NCBI GenBank assembly: GCA_026745465.1
Contig: JACYXH010000509.1
Location: forward strand, 167,501-231,500
Origin: Lota lota
Lineage: Eukaryota; Chordata; Actinopteri; Gadiformes; Lotidae
DNA length: 64,000 bases
Direction: 5' to 3'
Positions 54,573 to 64,000 of this stretch are shown piece after piece. The first letter of the stretch is position 1. Each line of letters opens with the position of its first letter. The notes under the pieces were generated by a model that was given only the letters and a program-made list of their open reading frames with translations, was not told where the DNA came from and searched no databases. The position numbers and the translations under genes were made by a program.

Positions 54573-54645
54573 GGGGGATTAGCTCAAATGGTAGAGCGCT
54601 CGCTTAGCATGCGAGAGGTAGCGGGATCGATGCCCGCATCCTCCA
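54573..54645 (+). tRNA. tRNA-Ala (AGC) copy 46
   Basis: Consensus sequence. Confidence 0.96.
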
Positions 54646-54903
54646 AAAGCTGTTTGAGAACATGGGTAGGCCTACCTCATTAATGTTTAACTTCTTTGTA
54701 CTGTTAATTAATTGAACTAACTAACAGTAAGAATACGTGATATCTGTCATTACCTTTTAAAATTAAACGCACAGTAATGCATTCAATACATGCTCCACCA
54801 ACATGACGGCAGCACAATCTATTCCCTTTAATTATCAACCACTGAGCCCTCTTAAAACGGCTCCAACGACTCGGAATTGGCGGAATGGACACAGCCTACT
54901 TAA

Positions 54904-54976
54904 GGGGGTTTAGCTCAAATGGTAGAGCGCTCGCTTAGCATGCGAGAGGTAGCGTGATCGATGCCCGCATCCTCCA
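54904..54976 (+). tRNA. tRNA-Ala (AGC) copy 47, class C
   Basis: A6 to T and G52 to T. Confidence 0.75.
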
Positions 54977-55234
54977 AAAGCTGTTTGAGAACATGGGTAG
55001 ACCTACCTCATTAATGTTTAACTTCTTTGTACTGTTACTTAATTGAACTAACTTACAGTAAGAATAGGTGATATCTGTCATTACCTTTTAAAATTAAACG
55101 CACAGTAATGCATTCAATACATGCTCCACCAACATGACGGCAGCACAAACTATTCCCTTTAATTATCATCCACAGAGCCTTCTTAAAACGGCTCCAACGA
55201 CTCTGAATTGGTGGACGGGACACAGCCTACTTAA

Positions 55235-55307
55235 GGGGGATTAGCTCAAATGGTAGAGCGCTCGCTTAGCATGCGAGAGGTAGCGGGATCGATGCCCGCA
55301 TCCTCCA
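55235..55307 (+). tRNA. tRNA-Ala (AGC) copy 48
   Basis: Consensus sequence; 204-bp unit. Confidence 0.96.
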
Positions 55308-55438
55308 AAAAGCTGTTTGAGAACATGGGTAGACCAACCTCATTAATGTTTAACTTCTTTGTACTGTGAATTAATTGAACTGACTAACAGTAAGAATAGG
55401 TGATATCTGAATTGGCGGACGGGACAGAGCCTACTTAA

Positions 55439-55511
55439 GGGGGATTAGCTCAAGTGGTAGAGCGCTTGCTTAGCATGCGAGAGGTAGCGGGATCGATGCC
55501 CGCATCCTCCA
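55439..55511 (+). tRNA. tRNA-Ala (AGC) copy 49
   Basis: D-loop A to G and C29 to T. Confidence 0.93.
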
Positions 55512-55769
55512 AAAGCTGTTTAAGAACATGGGTAGACCGACCTCATTAATGTTTAACTTCTTTGTACTGTTAATTAATTGAACTAACTAACAGTAAGAAT
55601 AGGTGATATCTGTCATTACCTTTTAAAATTAAACGCACAGTAATGCATTCAATACATACTCCACACACATGACGGCAGCACAAACTATTCACTTTAATTA
55701 TCAACCACTGAGCCTTCTTAAAACGGCTCCAATGACTCTGAATTGGCGGACGGGACAGAGCCTACTTAA

Positions 55770-55842
55770 GGGGGATTAGCTCAAATGGTAGAGCGCTCGC
55801 TTAGCATGCGAGAGGTAGCGGGATCGATGCCCGCATCCTCCA
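55770..55842 (+). tRNA. tRNA-Ala (AGC) copy 50
   Basis: Consensus sequence. Confidence 0.96.
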
Positions 55843-56100
55843 AAAGCTGTTTGAGAACATGGGTAGACCGACCTCATTAATGTTTAACTTCTTTGTACTG
55901 TTAATTAATTGAACTAACTAACAGTAAGAATAGGTGATATCTGTCATTACCTTTTAAAATTCAACGCACAGTAATGCATTCAATATATACTCCACCAACA
56001 TGACGGCAGCACAAACTATTCACTTTAATAATCAACCACAGAGCCTTCTTAAAACGGTTCCAACGACTCTGAATTGGCGGACGGGACACAGCCTACTTAA

Positions 56101-56173
56101 GGGGGATTAGCTCAAATGGTAGAGCGCTCGCTTAGCATGCGAGAGGTAGCGGGATCGATGCCCGCATCCTCCA
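56101..56173 (+). tRNA. tRNA-Ala (AGC) copy 51
   Basis: Consensus sequence; 204-bp unit. Confidence 0.96.
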
Positions 56174-56304
56174 AAAAGCTGTTTGAGAAAATGGGTAGAC
56201 CAACCTCATTAATGTTTAACTCCTTTGTACTGTGAATTAATTGAACTGACTAACAGTAAGAATAGGTGATATCTGAATTGGCGGACGGGACAGAGCCTAC
56301 TTAA

Positions 56305-56377
56305 GGGGGATTAGTTCAAATGGTAGAGCGCTCGCTTAGCATGCGAGAGGTAGCGGGATTGATGCTCGAATCTTCCA
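56305..56377 (+). tRNA. tRNA-Ala (AGC) copy 52, degenerate class B2
   Basis: Class B2 changes; long spacer follows. Confidence 0.6.
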
Positions 56378-56722
56378 TACTATCATCCTCGGGGAATGTG
56401 AGTTATCATATATATACTAAAAAGTGGGGCAAAATGCTAAACTTTGTGCCTAACAGCAAGGGAATGGAGAACCATCAACCCATTTATTAATAAATGAAAC
56501 TAGTTATGAACATGGAAGTTCTAATTAGTTCAAATGCAACCTTATAGGCTAAGCCTCAATAAATTAGCCTCAATTAAATGGACAAACCTCAAGAGGAATA
56601 GTGGAAATCTGTCGTTACCTTTTAAAATTCACACAAAATATTCCCTTAATTTATCAACCACAGAGCCTTCTTAAAACGGCTCCAACGACTCTGAATTGGC
56701 GGACGGGACACAGCCTACTTAA

Positions 56723-56795
56723 GGGGGATTAGCTCAAATGGTAGAGCGCTCGCTTAGCATGCGAGAGGTAGCGGGATCGATGCCCGCATCCTCCA
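56723..56795 (+). tRNA. tRNA-Ala (AGC) copy 53
   Basis: Consensus sequence. Confidence 0.96.
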
Positions 56796-57053
56796 AAAGC
56801 AGTTTGAGAACATGGGTAGACATACCTCATTAATGTTTAACTTCTTTGTACTGTTAATTAATTGAACTAACTAACAGTAAGAATAGGTGATATCTGTCAT
56901 TACCTTTTAAAATTAAACGCACAGTAATGCATTCAATACATACTCCACCAACATGACGGCAGCACAAACTATTCACTTTAATAATCAACCACTGAGCCTT
57001 CTTAAAACGGCTCCAACGACTCTGAATTGGCGGACCGGACACAGCCTACTTAA

Positions 57054-57126
57054 GGGGGATTAGCTCAAATGGTAGAGCGCTCGCTTAGCATGCGAGAGGT
57101 AGCGGGATCGATGCCCGCATCCTCCA
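57054..57126 (+). tRNA. tRNA-Ala (AGC) copy 54
   Basis: Consensus sequence. Confidence 0.96.
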
Positions 57127-57384
57127 AAAGCTGTTTGAGAACATGGGTAGGCCTACCTCATTAATGTTTAACTTCTTTGTACTGTTAATTAATTGAACTA
57201 ACTAACAGTAAGAATAGGTGATATCTGTCATTACCTTTTAAAATTAAACGCACAGTAATGCATTCAATACATGCTCCACCAACATGACGGCAGCACAATC
57301 TATTCCCTTTAATTATCAACCACTGAGCCCTCTTAAAACGGCTCCAACGACTCGGAATTGGCGGAATGGACACAGCCTACTTAA

Positions 57385-57457
57385 GGGGGTTTAGCTCAAA
57401 TGGTAGAGCGCTCGCTTAGCATGCGAGAGGTAGCGTGATCGATGCCCGCATCCTCCA
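57385..57457 (+). tRNA. tRNA-Ala (AGC) copy 55, class C
   Basis: A6 to T and G52 to T. Confidence 0.75.
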
Positions 57458-57715
57458 AAAGCTGTTTGAGAACATGGGTAGACCTACCTCATTAATGTTT
57501 AACTTCTTTGTACTGTTACTTAATTGAACTAACTTACAGTAAGAATAGGTGATATCTGTCATTACCTTTTAAAATTAAACGCACAGTAATGCATTCAATA
57601 CATGCTCCACCAACATGACGGCAGCACAAACTATTCCCTTTAATTATCATCCACAGAGCCTTCTTAAAACGGCTCCAACGACTCTGAATTGGTGGACGGG
57701 ACACAGCCTACTTAA

Positions 57716-57788
57716 GGGGGTTTAGCTCAAATGGTAGAGCGCTCGCTTAGCATGCGAGAGGTAGCGTGATCGATGCCCGCATCCTCCA
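57716..57788 (+). tRNA. tRNA-Ala (AGC) copy 56, class C
   Basis: A6 to T and G52 to T. Confidence 0.75.
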
Positions 57789-57918
57789 AAAGCTGTTTGA
57801 GAACATGGGTAGACATACCTCATTAATGTTTAACTTCTTTGTACTGTTACTTAATTGAACTAACTAACAGTGAGAATAGGTGATATCTGAATTGGCGGAC
57901 TGGACAGAGCCTACTTAA

Positions 57919-57991
57919 GGGGGATTAGCTCAAGTGGTAGAGCGCTCGCTTAGCATGCGAGAGGTAGCGGGATCGATGCCCGTATCCTCCA
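57919..57991 (+). tRNA. tRNA-Ala (AGC) copy 57
   Basis: D-loop A to G and C65 to T, as in copy 35. Confidence 0.93.
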
Positions 57992-58249
57992 AAAGCCGTT
58001 TGAGAACATAGGTAGGCCTAACTCATTAATGTTTAACTTCTTTGTACTGTTAATTAATTGAACTAACTTACAGTAAGAATAGGTGATATCTGTCATTACC
58101 TTTTAAAATTAAACGCACAGTAATGCATTCAATACATGCTCCACCAACATGACGGCAGCACAAACTATTCCCTTTAATTATCATCCACAGAGCCTTCTTA
58201 AAACGGCTCCAACGACTCTGAATTGGTGGACGGGACACAGCCTACTTAA

Positions 58250-58322
58250 GGGGGATTAGCTCAAATGGTAGAGCGCTCGCTTAGCATGCGAGAGGTAGCG
58301 TGATCGATGCCCGCATCCTCCA
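58250..58322 (+). tRNA. tRNA-Ala (AGC) copy 58
   Basis: G52 to T breaks one T-stem pair; acceptor stem intact. Confidence 0.85.
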
Positions 58323-58580
58323 AAAGCTGTTTGAGAACATGGGTAGACCTACCTCATTAATGTTTAACTTCTTTGTACTGTTACTTAATTGAACTAACTA
58401 ACAGTAAGAATAGGTGATATCTGTCATTACCTTTTAAAATTCAACGCACAGTAATGCATTCAATACATACTCCACCAACATGACGGCAGCACAAACTATT
58501 CACTTTAATAATCAACCACAGAGCCTTCTTAAAACGGTTCCAACGACTCTGAATTGGCGGACGGGACACAGCCTACTTAA

Positions 58581-58653
58581 GGGGGATTAGCTCAAATGGT
58601 AGAGCGCTCGCTTAGCATGCGAGAGGTAGCGGGATCGATGCCCGCATCCTCCA
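58581..58653 (+). tRNA. tRNA-Ala (AGC) copy 59
   Basis: Consensus sequence; 204-bp unit. Confidence 0.96.
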
Positions 58654-58784
58654 AAAAGCTGTTTGAGAAAATGGGTAGACCAACCTCATTAATGTTTAAC
58701 TCCTTTGTACTGTGAATTAATTGAACTGACTAACAGTAAGAATAGGTGGTATCTGAATTGGCGGACGGGACAGAGCCTACTTAA

Positions 58785-58857
58785 GGGGGATTAGTTCAAA
58801 TGGTAGAGCGCTCGCTTAGCATGCGAGAGGTAGCGGGATTGATGCTCGAATCTTCCA
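58785..58857 (+). tRNA. tRNA-Ala (AGC) copy 60, degenerate class B2
   Basis: Class B2 changes; long spacer follows. Confidence 0.6.
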
Positions 58858-59202
58858 TACTATCATCCTCGGGGAATGTGAGTTATCATATATATACTAA
58901 AAAGTGGGGCAAAATGCTAAACTTTGTGCCTAACAGCAAGGGAATGGAGAACCATCAACCCATTTATTAATAAATGAAACTAGTTATGAACATGGAAGTT
59001 CTAATTAGTTCAAATGCAACCTTATAGGCTAAGCCTCAATAAATTAGCCTCAATTAAATGGACAAACCTCAAGAGGAATAGTGGAAATCTGTCGTTACCT
59101 TTTAAAATTCACACAAAATATTCCCTTAATTTATCAACCACAGAGCCTTCTTAAAATGGCTCCAACGACTCTGAATTGGCGGACGGGACACAGCCTACTT
59201 AA

Positions 59203-59275
59203 GGGGGATTAGCTCAGATGGTAGAGCGCTCGCTTAGCATGCGAGAGGTAGCGGGATCGATGCCCGCATCCTCCA
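59203..59275 (+). tRNA. tRNA-Ala (AGC) copy 61
   Basis: D-loop A15 to G, as in copy 38. Confidence 0.95.
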
Positions 59276-59533
59276 AAAGCAGTTTGAGAACATGGGTAGA
59301 CATACCTCATTAATGTTTAACTTCTTTGTACTGTTAATTAATTGAACTAACTAACAGTAAGAATAGGTGATATCTGTCATTACCTTTTAAAATTAAACGC
59401 ACAGTAATGCATTCAATACATACTCCACCAACATGACGGCAGCACAAACTATTCACTTTAATAATCAACCACTGAGCCTTCTTAAAACGGCTCCAACGAC
59501 TCTGAATTGGCGGACCGGACACAGCCTACTTAA

Positions 59534-59606
59534 GGGGGATTAGCTCAAATGGTAGAGCGCTCGCTTAGCATGCGAGAGGTAGCGGGATCGATGCCCGCAT
59601 CCTCCA
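59534..59606 (+). tRNA. tRNA-Ala (AGC) copy 62
   Basis: Consensus sequence. Confidence 0.96.
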
Positions 59607-59864
59607 AAAGCTGTTTGAGAACATGGGTAGGCCTACCTCATTAATGTTTAACTTCTTTGTACTGTTAATTAATTGAACTAACTTACAGTAAGAATAGGTG
59701 ATATCTGTCTTTACCTTTTAAAATTAAACGCACAGTAATGCATTCAATACATGCTCCACCAACATGACGGCAGCACAAACTATTCCCTTTAATTATCATC
59801 CACAGAGCCTTCTTAAAACGGCTCCAACGACTCTGAATTGGTGGACGGGACACAGCCTACTTAA

Positions 59865-59937
59865 GGGGGATTAGCTCAAATGGTAGAGCGCTCGCTTAGC
59901 ATGCGAGAGGTAGCGTGATCGATGCCCGCATCCTCCA
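59865..59937 (+). tRNA. tRNA-Ala (AGC) copy 63
   Basis: G52 to T breaks one T-stem pair. Confidence 0.85.
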
Positions 59938-60195
59938 AAAGCTGTTTGAGAACATGGGTAGACCTACCTCATTAATGTTTAACTTCTTTGTACTGTTACT
60001 TAATTGAACTAACTTACAGTAAGAATAGGTGATATCTGTCATTACCTTTTAAAATTAAACGCACAGTAATGCATTCAATACATGGTCCACCAACATGACG
60101 GCAGCACAAACTATTCCCTTTAATTATCATCCACAGAGCCTTCTTAAAACGGTTCCAACGACTCTGAATTGGCGGACGGGACACAGCCTACTTAA

Positions 60196-60268
60196 GGGGG
60201 ATTAGCTCAAATGGTAGAGCGCTCGCTTAGCATGCGAGAGGTAGCGGGATCGATGCCCGCATCCTCCA
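60196..60268 (+). tRNA. tRNA-Ala (AGC) copy 64
   Basis: Consensus sequence. Confidence 0.96.
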
Positions 60269-60526
60269 AAAGCAGTTTGAGAACATGGGTAGACCTACCT
60301 CATTAATGTTTAACTTCTTTGTACTGTTAATTAATTGAACTAACTAACAGTAAGAATAGGTGATATCTGTCATTACCTTTTAAAATTAAACGCACAGTAA
60401 TGCATTCAATACATACTCCACACACATGACGGCAGCACAAACTATTCACTTTAATAATCAACCACAGAGCCTTCTTAAAACGGTTCCAACGACTCTGAAT
60501 TGGCGGACGGGACAGAGCCTACTTAA

Positions 60527-60599
60527 GGGGGATTAGTTCAAATGGTAGAGCGCTCGCTTAGCATGCGAGAGGTAGCGGGAATGATGCTCGAATCTTCCA
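60527..60599 (+). tRNA. tRNA-Ala (AGC) copy 65, degenerate class B2
   Basis: Class B2 changes plus T55 to A, the most decayed T loop in the array. Confidence 0.55.
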
Positions 60600-60944
60600 T
60601 ACTATCATCCTCGGGGAATGTGAGTTATCATATATATACTAAAAAGTGGGGCAAAATGCTAAACTTTGTGCCTAACAGCAAGGGAATGGAGAACCATCAA
60701 CCCATTTATTAATAAATGAAACTAGTTATGAACATGGAAGTTCTAATTAGTTCAAATGCAACCTTATAGGCTAAGCCTCAATAAATTAGCCTCAATTAAA
60801 TGGACAAACCTCAAGAGGAATAGTGGAAATCTGTCGTTACCTTTTAAAATTCACACAAAATATTCCCTTAATTTATCAACCACAGAGCCTTCTTAAAACG
60901 GCTCCAACGACTCTGAATTGGCGGACGGGACACAGCCTACTTAA

Positions 60945-61017
60945 GGGGGATTAGCTCAAATGGTAGAGCGCTCGCTTAGCATGCGAGAGGTAGCGGGATC
61001 GATGCCCGCATCCTCCA
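60945..61017 (+). tRNA. tRNA-Ala (AGC) copy 66
   Basis: Consensus sequence. Confidence 0.96.
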
Positions 61018-61275
61018 AAAGCAGTTTGAGAACATGGGTAGACATACCTCATTAATGTTTAACTTCTTTGTACTGTTAATTAATTGAACTAACTAACAGT
61101 AAGAATAGGTGATATCTGTCATTACCTTTTAAAATTAAACGCACAGTAATGCATTCAATACATACTCCACCAACATGACGGCAGCACAAACTATTCACTT
61201 TAATAATCAACCACTGAGCCTTCTTAAAACGGCTCCAACGACTCTGAATTGGCGGACCGGACACAGCCTACTTAA

Positions 61276-61348
61276 GGGGGATTAGCTCAAATGGTAGAGC
61301 GCTCGCTTAGCATGCGAGAGGTAGCGGGATCGATGCCCGCATCCTCCA
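61276..61348 (+). tRNA. tRNA-Ala (AGC) copy 67
   Basis: Consensus sequence. Confidence 0.96.
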
Positions 61349-61606
61349 AAAGCTGTTTGAGAACATGGGTAGGCCTACCTCATTAATGTTTAACTTCTTT
61401 GTACTGTTAATTAATTGAACTAACTAACAGTAAGAATAGGTGATATCTTCCATTACCTTTTAAAATTCAACGCACAGTAATGCATTCAATACATACTCCA
61501 CCAACATGACGGCAGCACAAACTATTCACTTTAATAATCAACCACAGAGCCTTCTTAAAACGGTTCCAACGACTCTGAATTGGCGGACGGGACACAGCCT
61601 ACTTAA

Positions 61607-61679
61607 GGGGGATTAGCTCAAATGGTAGAGCGCTCGCTTAGCATGCGAGAGGTAGCGGGATCGATGCCCGCATCCTCCA
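61607..61679 (+). tRNA. tRNA-Ala (AGC) copy 68
   Basis: Consensus sequence; 204-bp unit with a more diverged spacer. Confidence 0.96.
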
Positions 61680-61810
61680 AAAAGCTGTTTGAGAAAATGG
61701 GTAGACCAACCTCGTTAACGCTTAACTTCTTTGTACTGTTAATTAAATGAACTAACTAACAGTAAGAATAGCTGATATCTGAATTGGCGGACTGGACAGA
61801 GCCTACTTAA

Positions 61811-61883
61811 GGGGGATTAGCTCAAGTGGTAGAGCGCTCGCTTAGCATGCGAGAGGTAGCGGGATCGATGCCTGCATCCTCCA
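61811..61883 (+). tRNA. tRNA-Ala (AGC) copy 69
   Basis: D-loop A to G and C63 to T. Confidence 0.93.
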
Positions 61884-62141
61884 AAAGCTGTTTAAGAACA
61901 TGGGTAGACCAACCTCATTAATGTTTAACTTCTTTGTACTGTTAATTAATTGAACTAACTAACAGTAAGAATAGGTGATATCTGTCATTACCTTTTAAAA
62001 TTCAACGCACAGTAATGCATTCAATACATGCTCCACCAACATGACGGCAGCACAAACTATTCCCTTTAATTATCAACCACAGAGCCCTCTTAAAACGGCT
62101 CCAACGACTCTGAATTGGCGGACGGGAAACAGCCTACTTAA

Positions 62142-62214
62142 GGGGGATTAGCTCAAATGGTAGAGCGCTCGCTTAGCATGCGAGAGGTAGCGGGATCGAT
62201 GCCCGCATCCTCCA
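62142..62214 (+). tRNA. tRNA-Ala (AGC) copy 70
   Basis: Consensus body followed by a long-type spacer (467-bp unit), like copy 12. Confidence 0.96.
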
Positions 62215-62608
62215 TACTATCATCCTCAGGGAATGTAAGGTATCATATATAAACTAAAAAGTGGGGCAAAAGGCTAAACCTTGTGCCTAACAGCAAGGGG
62301 ATGGAGAACCGTTTATTTATAAATGAAACTAGTTATGAACATGGAAGTTCTAATTAGTTCAAATTCAACCTTATAGGCTAAGCCTCAATAAATTAGCCTC
62401 AATTAAATGGACAAACCTCAAGAAGAATAGAGGAAATCTGTCGTTACCTTTTAAAATGCAATTAAAATTCAACGTACAGTAATGTGTTCAATCCATACTC
62501 CACCAACATGACGGCAGCAGAAACTATTCCCTTTTATTATCTACCACAGCGCCTTCTTAAAACGGCTCCAACGACTCTGAATTGGTGGACGGGACACAGC
62601 CTACTTAA

Positions 62609-62681
62609 GGGGGATTAGCTCAAATGGTAGAGCGCTCGCTTAGCATGCGAGAGGTAGCGGGATTGATGCCCGCATCCTCCA
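62609..62681 (+). tRNA. tRNA-Ala (AGC) copy 71
   Basis: C56 to T removes the key B-box base; otherwise consensus. Confidence 0.8.
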
Positions 62682-62938
62682 AAAGCTGTTTCAGAACATG
62701 TGTGGACCTACCTCATTAATGTTAGACTTCTTTGTATTGGGAGATAATTGAACCAACTAACAGTAAGAATAGGTGATATCTGTCATTACCTTTTAAATTC
62801 AACGCACAGTAATGCATTCAATACATGCTCCACCAACATGACGGCAGCACAAACTATTCCCTTTAATTATCAACCACAGAGCCTTCTTAAAACGGCTCCA
62901 ACGACTCTGAATTGGTGGACTGGACACAGCCTACTTAA

Positions 62939-62980
62939 GGGGGATTAGCTCAAATGGTAGAGAGCTCGCTTAGCATGCGA
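62939..62980 (+). pseudogene. Truncated tRNA-Ala (AGC) copy 72
   Basis: Only the first 42 nt remain, with C26-region GAGAGC in place of GAGCGC. The T arm and the 3' acceptor strand are missing, and the sequence passes into the gag-like element. Without a B box it cannot be a working pol III gene. Confidence 0.92.
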
Positions 62981-63968
62981 AATGTCGTAGGGTAATATGC
63001 CTTTTGGTCCAATTGAGGTTAAGCCACACGTTGAACATCCGTGTTGACCATCCGGAGGAACTGCTCCAACACGATCTTCTCCCCGATCGGCTCCTTTGTG
63101 TGAGTCTTTGGAGAAACCCACTTCTCATAGAGCTCATTTAGCCTTGTGAAAAGCTCTCTGGGGGTCTCTTCTGGTAAGACCTCCATTGCTCGGAACTTCA
63201 GTCTATAGGTCTCACTGTTAATTTCATACTTAGCCAAAATGGCTGCTTTGACTTTCTGATAACATAGTGTGTCCTCCATGTCCATGGCTATGTAGGCCGC
63301 TCTAGCTTTTCCCGTTAACAGAGGGACCAAGTAGATTGCCCACTCTGCCATGGGACACTGGCTCACTGTAGCCATGCATTCAAATGCCGTCAGGAAGTGT
63401 TCAATGCTCTCTTCTTCCAAGAAGCGCTGCATTTTAGGGCCTCTCCACCCAGACAGCTGGCCCTGCTGGATCCTTGGTGGACCTGGCTCTGCCACCACTT
63501 CGGCGTAACCTGGATGCTGCGCTCCAGGACCCGCATCCACTGCCGCTGGGGTCATCGCACGAACCGCCGCTGGCTCCTGGACCATGGCTGCTGGGAACAC
63601 CGCCGGGTCCGCCGCCGTCTCCCGGACCATCACCGCTGGGTCTGCTGTTGGAGCTGCTGAGACTGGGGCTGCCGCTTCCATGCGTCCACTCCTGTCCTTA
63701 GTAGCTCCCGCTTCAATTTTTTTTAACTGGTGGCCCACATAACACCACCGCTCCTCCTGGTTCTTCTCGAACTCTCTTTGCGCCGCGTCCTTCTCCTTTT
63801 GAGTCCGCATGAAGTCACGAAACATGGCTCTCAGTTCCGTGACTTCAGACTCTTCAATAGCCCCGCCTTCTGCACCTTTTTCCAGGCTGCAATCCTGCTG
63901 CTTTCTTCGACGCATGCTCATCCCTCATTGGCTACTGGTCCCGAAAACCACTGCCACCAAATTATGCC
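62981..63968 (-). mobile_element. LTR-retrotransposon gag fragment interrupting the tRNA array
   Basis: About 988 bp of foreign sequence between a truncated tRNA and tRNA-array spacer, which resumes at about 63969 (ACTAGTTATGAACATGG). It holds a leader and a gag-like open frame on the minus strand. No LTR, pol or target-site duplication is visible in the window, and array sequence is missing at the junction, so this is a rearranged piece and not a clean insertion. Confidence 0.8.
63019..63921 (-). CDS. Gag-like protein of a Ty3/gypsy-type retrotransposon (SCAN-related), partial element
   Basis: Open frame of 300 codons. The N-terminal part is basic and then predicted coiled coil (ESEVTELRAMFRDFMRTQKE). 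The middle is a low-complexity Ala/Pro/Val region. The C-terminal part looks like the gag capsid or SCAN fold: FLEEESIEHFLTAFECMATV, then LVPLLTGKARAAYIAMD, ILAKYEINSETYRLKFRAM and ELFTRLNELYEKWV. Gag capsid proteins package the element's RNA, and SCAN zinc-finger dimerisation domains were derived from such gags. The stop after VNTDVQRVA comes before a zinc knuckle, so the frame is probably cut short by the junction. A domesticated gene cannot be excluded from one window. Confidence 0.75.
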   Translation of the reverse strand: MSMRRRKQQDCSLEKGAEGGAIEESEVTELRAMFRDFMRTQKEKDAAQREFEKNQEERWCYVGHQLKKIEAGATKDRSGRMEAAAPVSAAPTADPAVMVRETAADPAVFPAAMVQEPAAVRAMTPAAVDAGPGAQHPGYAEVVAEPGPPRIQQGQLSGWRGPKMQRFLEEESIEHFLTAFECMATVSQCPMAEWAIYLVPLLTGKARAAYIAMDMEDTLCYQKVKAAILAKYEINSETYRLKFRAMEVLPEETPRELFTRLNELYEKWVSPKTHTKEPIGEKIVLEQFLRMVNTDVQRVA

Positions 63969-64000
63969 ACTAGTTATGAACATGGAAGTTCTAATTAGTT
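63969..64000 (+). repeat. tRNA-array long spacer resumes
   Basis: The last 32 bases match the long-spacer segment found after class B copies, for example near 60719. The array therefore continues beyond the window. Confidence 0.9.

Larger units (their letters stand above)
39973..62980 (+). repeat. Tandem tRNA-Ala(AGC) array, 71 full copies plus one truncated
   Basis: Every unit has a 73-nt tRNA and a spacer of 131, 258 or about 345 bp, so start-to-start distances are 204 (203), 331 (330) or 418 (416-420), with 467 and 476 once each. The tRNA consensus has acceptor GGGGGAT/ATCCTCC with the G3:U70 alanine identity pair, D stem GCTC/GAGC, anticodon AGC in the loop TTAGCAT, and T arm GCGGG-ATCGATG-CCCGC. 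It equals my memory of the human gene. CCA is not encoded. Class B copies have C11 to T, a G49:A65 mismatch and C69 to T (B1). The B2 form also loses C56 and changes C62. Class C copies have A6 to T and G52 to T. Numbering in the entries below is sequential along the 73 nt. All copies share a 5' flank ending CTACTTAA. Confidence 0.97.

Noticed and set aside
45025-61264. Eleven repeated 62-codon minus-strand open frames in the tRNA spacers
   Set aside because: They are read antisense through 331-bp spacers, recur only because the unit is repeated, match no family, and are broken in many units.
39973-62980. The array as a tRNA-derived SINE family
   Set aside because: Copies are head to tail at fixed spacing with intact 3' ends, and lack a poly-A or LINE-related tail and target duplications. 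They are tandem genes, not dispersed SINEs.

Overview
The window looks like teleost fish nuclear DNA. The genes are vertebrate and intron-rich. Long CA/GT arrays are very frequent, as in cod-like genomes, and a CR1/L2/Rex1-like LINE, a Tc1 element and a Ty3/gypsy-like gag fragment are typical of fish. The species is not determined. I rebuilt exon chains by matching splice sites to reading frame. All six protein genes give uninterrupted frames whose coding lengths divide by three.

Region 1 (1-17.6 kb) holds dnajc4 (minus) and nudt22 (plus), head to head over about 1.2 kb. The hnRNP U-like gene (minus, hnrnpul2-like) is tail to tail with nudt22. tmem179b (minus) follows. The pairs DNAJC4/NUDT22 and HNRNPUL2/TMEM179B are also close together on human 11q12-q13, which supports these identities.

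Region 2 (17.8-23.6 kb) is repeat-rich. It has a decayed LINE with a 34-bp minisatellite in its 3' part, a 223-bp interspersed repeat interrupting the LINE (with an inverted second copy at 13.96 kb), and a 310-bp-arm inverted repeat around CA/GT arrays.

Region 3 (23.7-39.9 kb) holds a two-exon ddit4-like gene (plus) with a clear core promoter, then brd8 (minus, 19 coding exons, 790 aa). The brd8 introns contain a dead Tc1 transposon, long CA/GT arrays, a palindromic minisatellite and two strongly folding sequences.

Region 4 (39,973 to the window end) is a tandem array of at least 71 full-length tRNA-Ala(AGC) genes and one truncated copy, all on the plus strand. The units are 204, 331 or about 418 bp, and they are grouped into higher-order repeats. 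The array starts 118 bp upstream of the brd8 start codon. A gag-like retroelement fragment breaks it at 62,981-63,968, and array spacer resumes at the window edge. About 49 copies match the consensus or carry only neutral changes. One copy (45,760) has an Asp-type ATC anticodon on an alanine-identity body. One degenerate class has spread with the higher-order repeat. No copy has a T4 pol III terminator close downstream.
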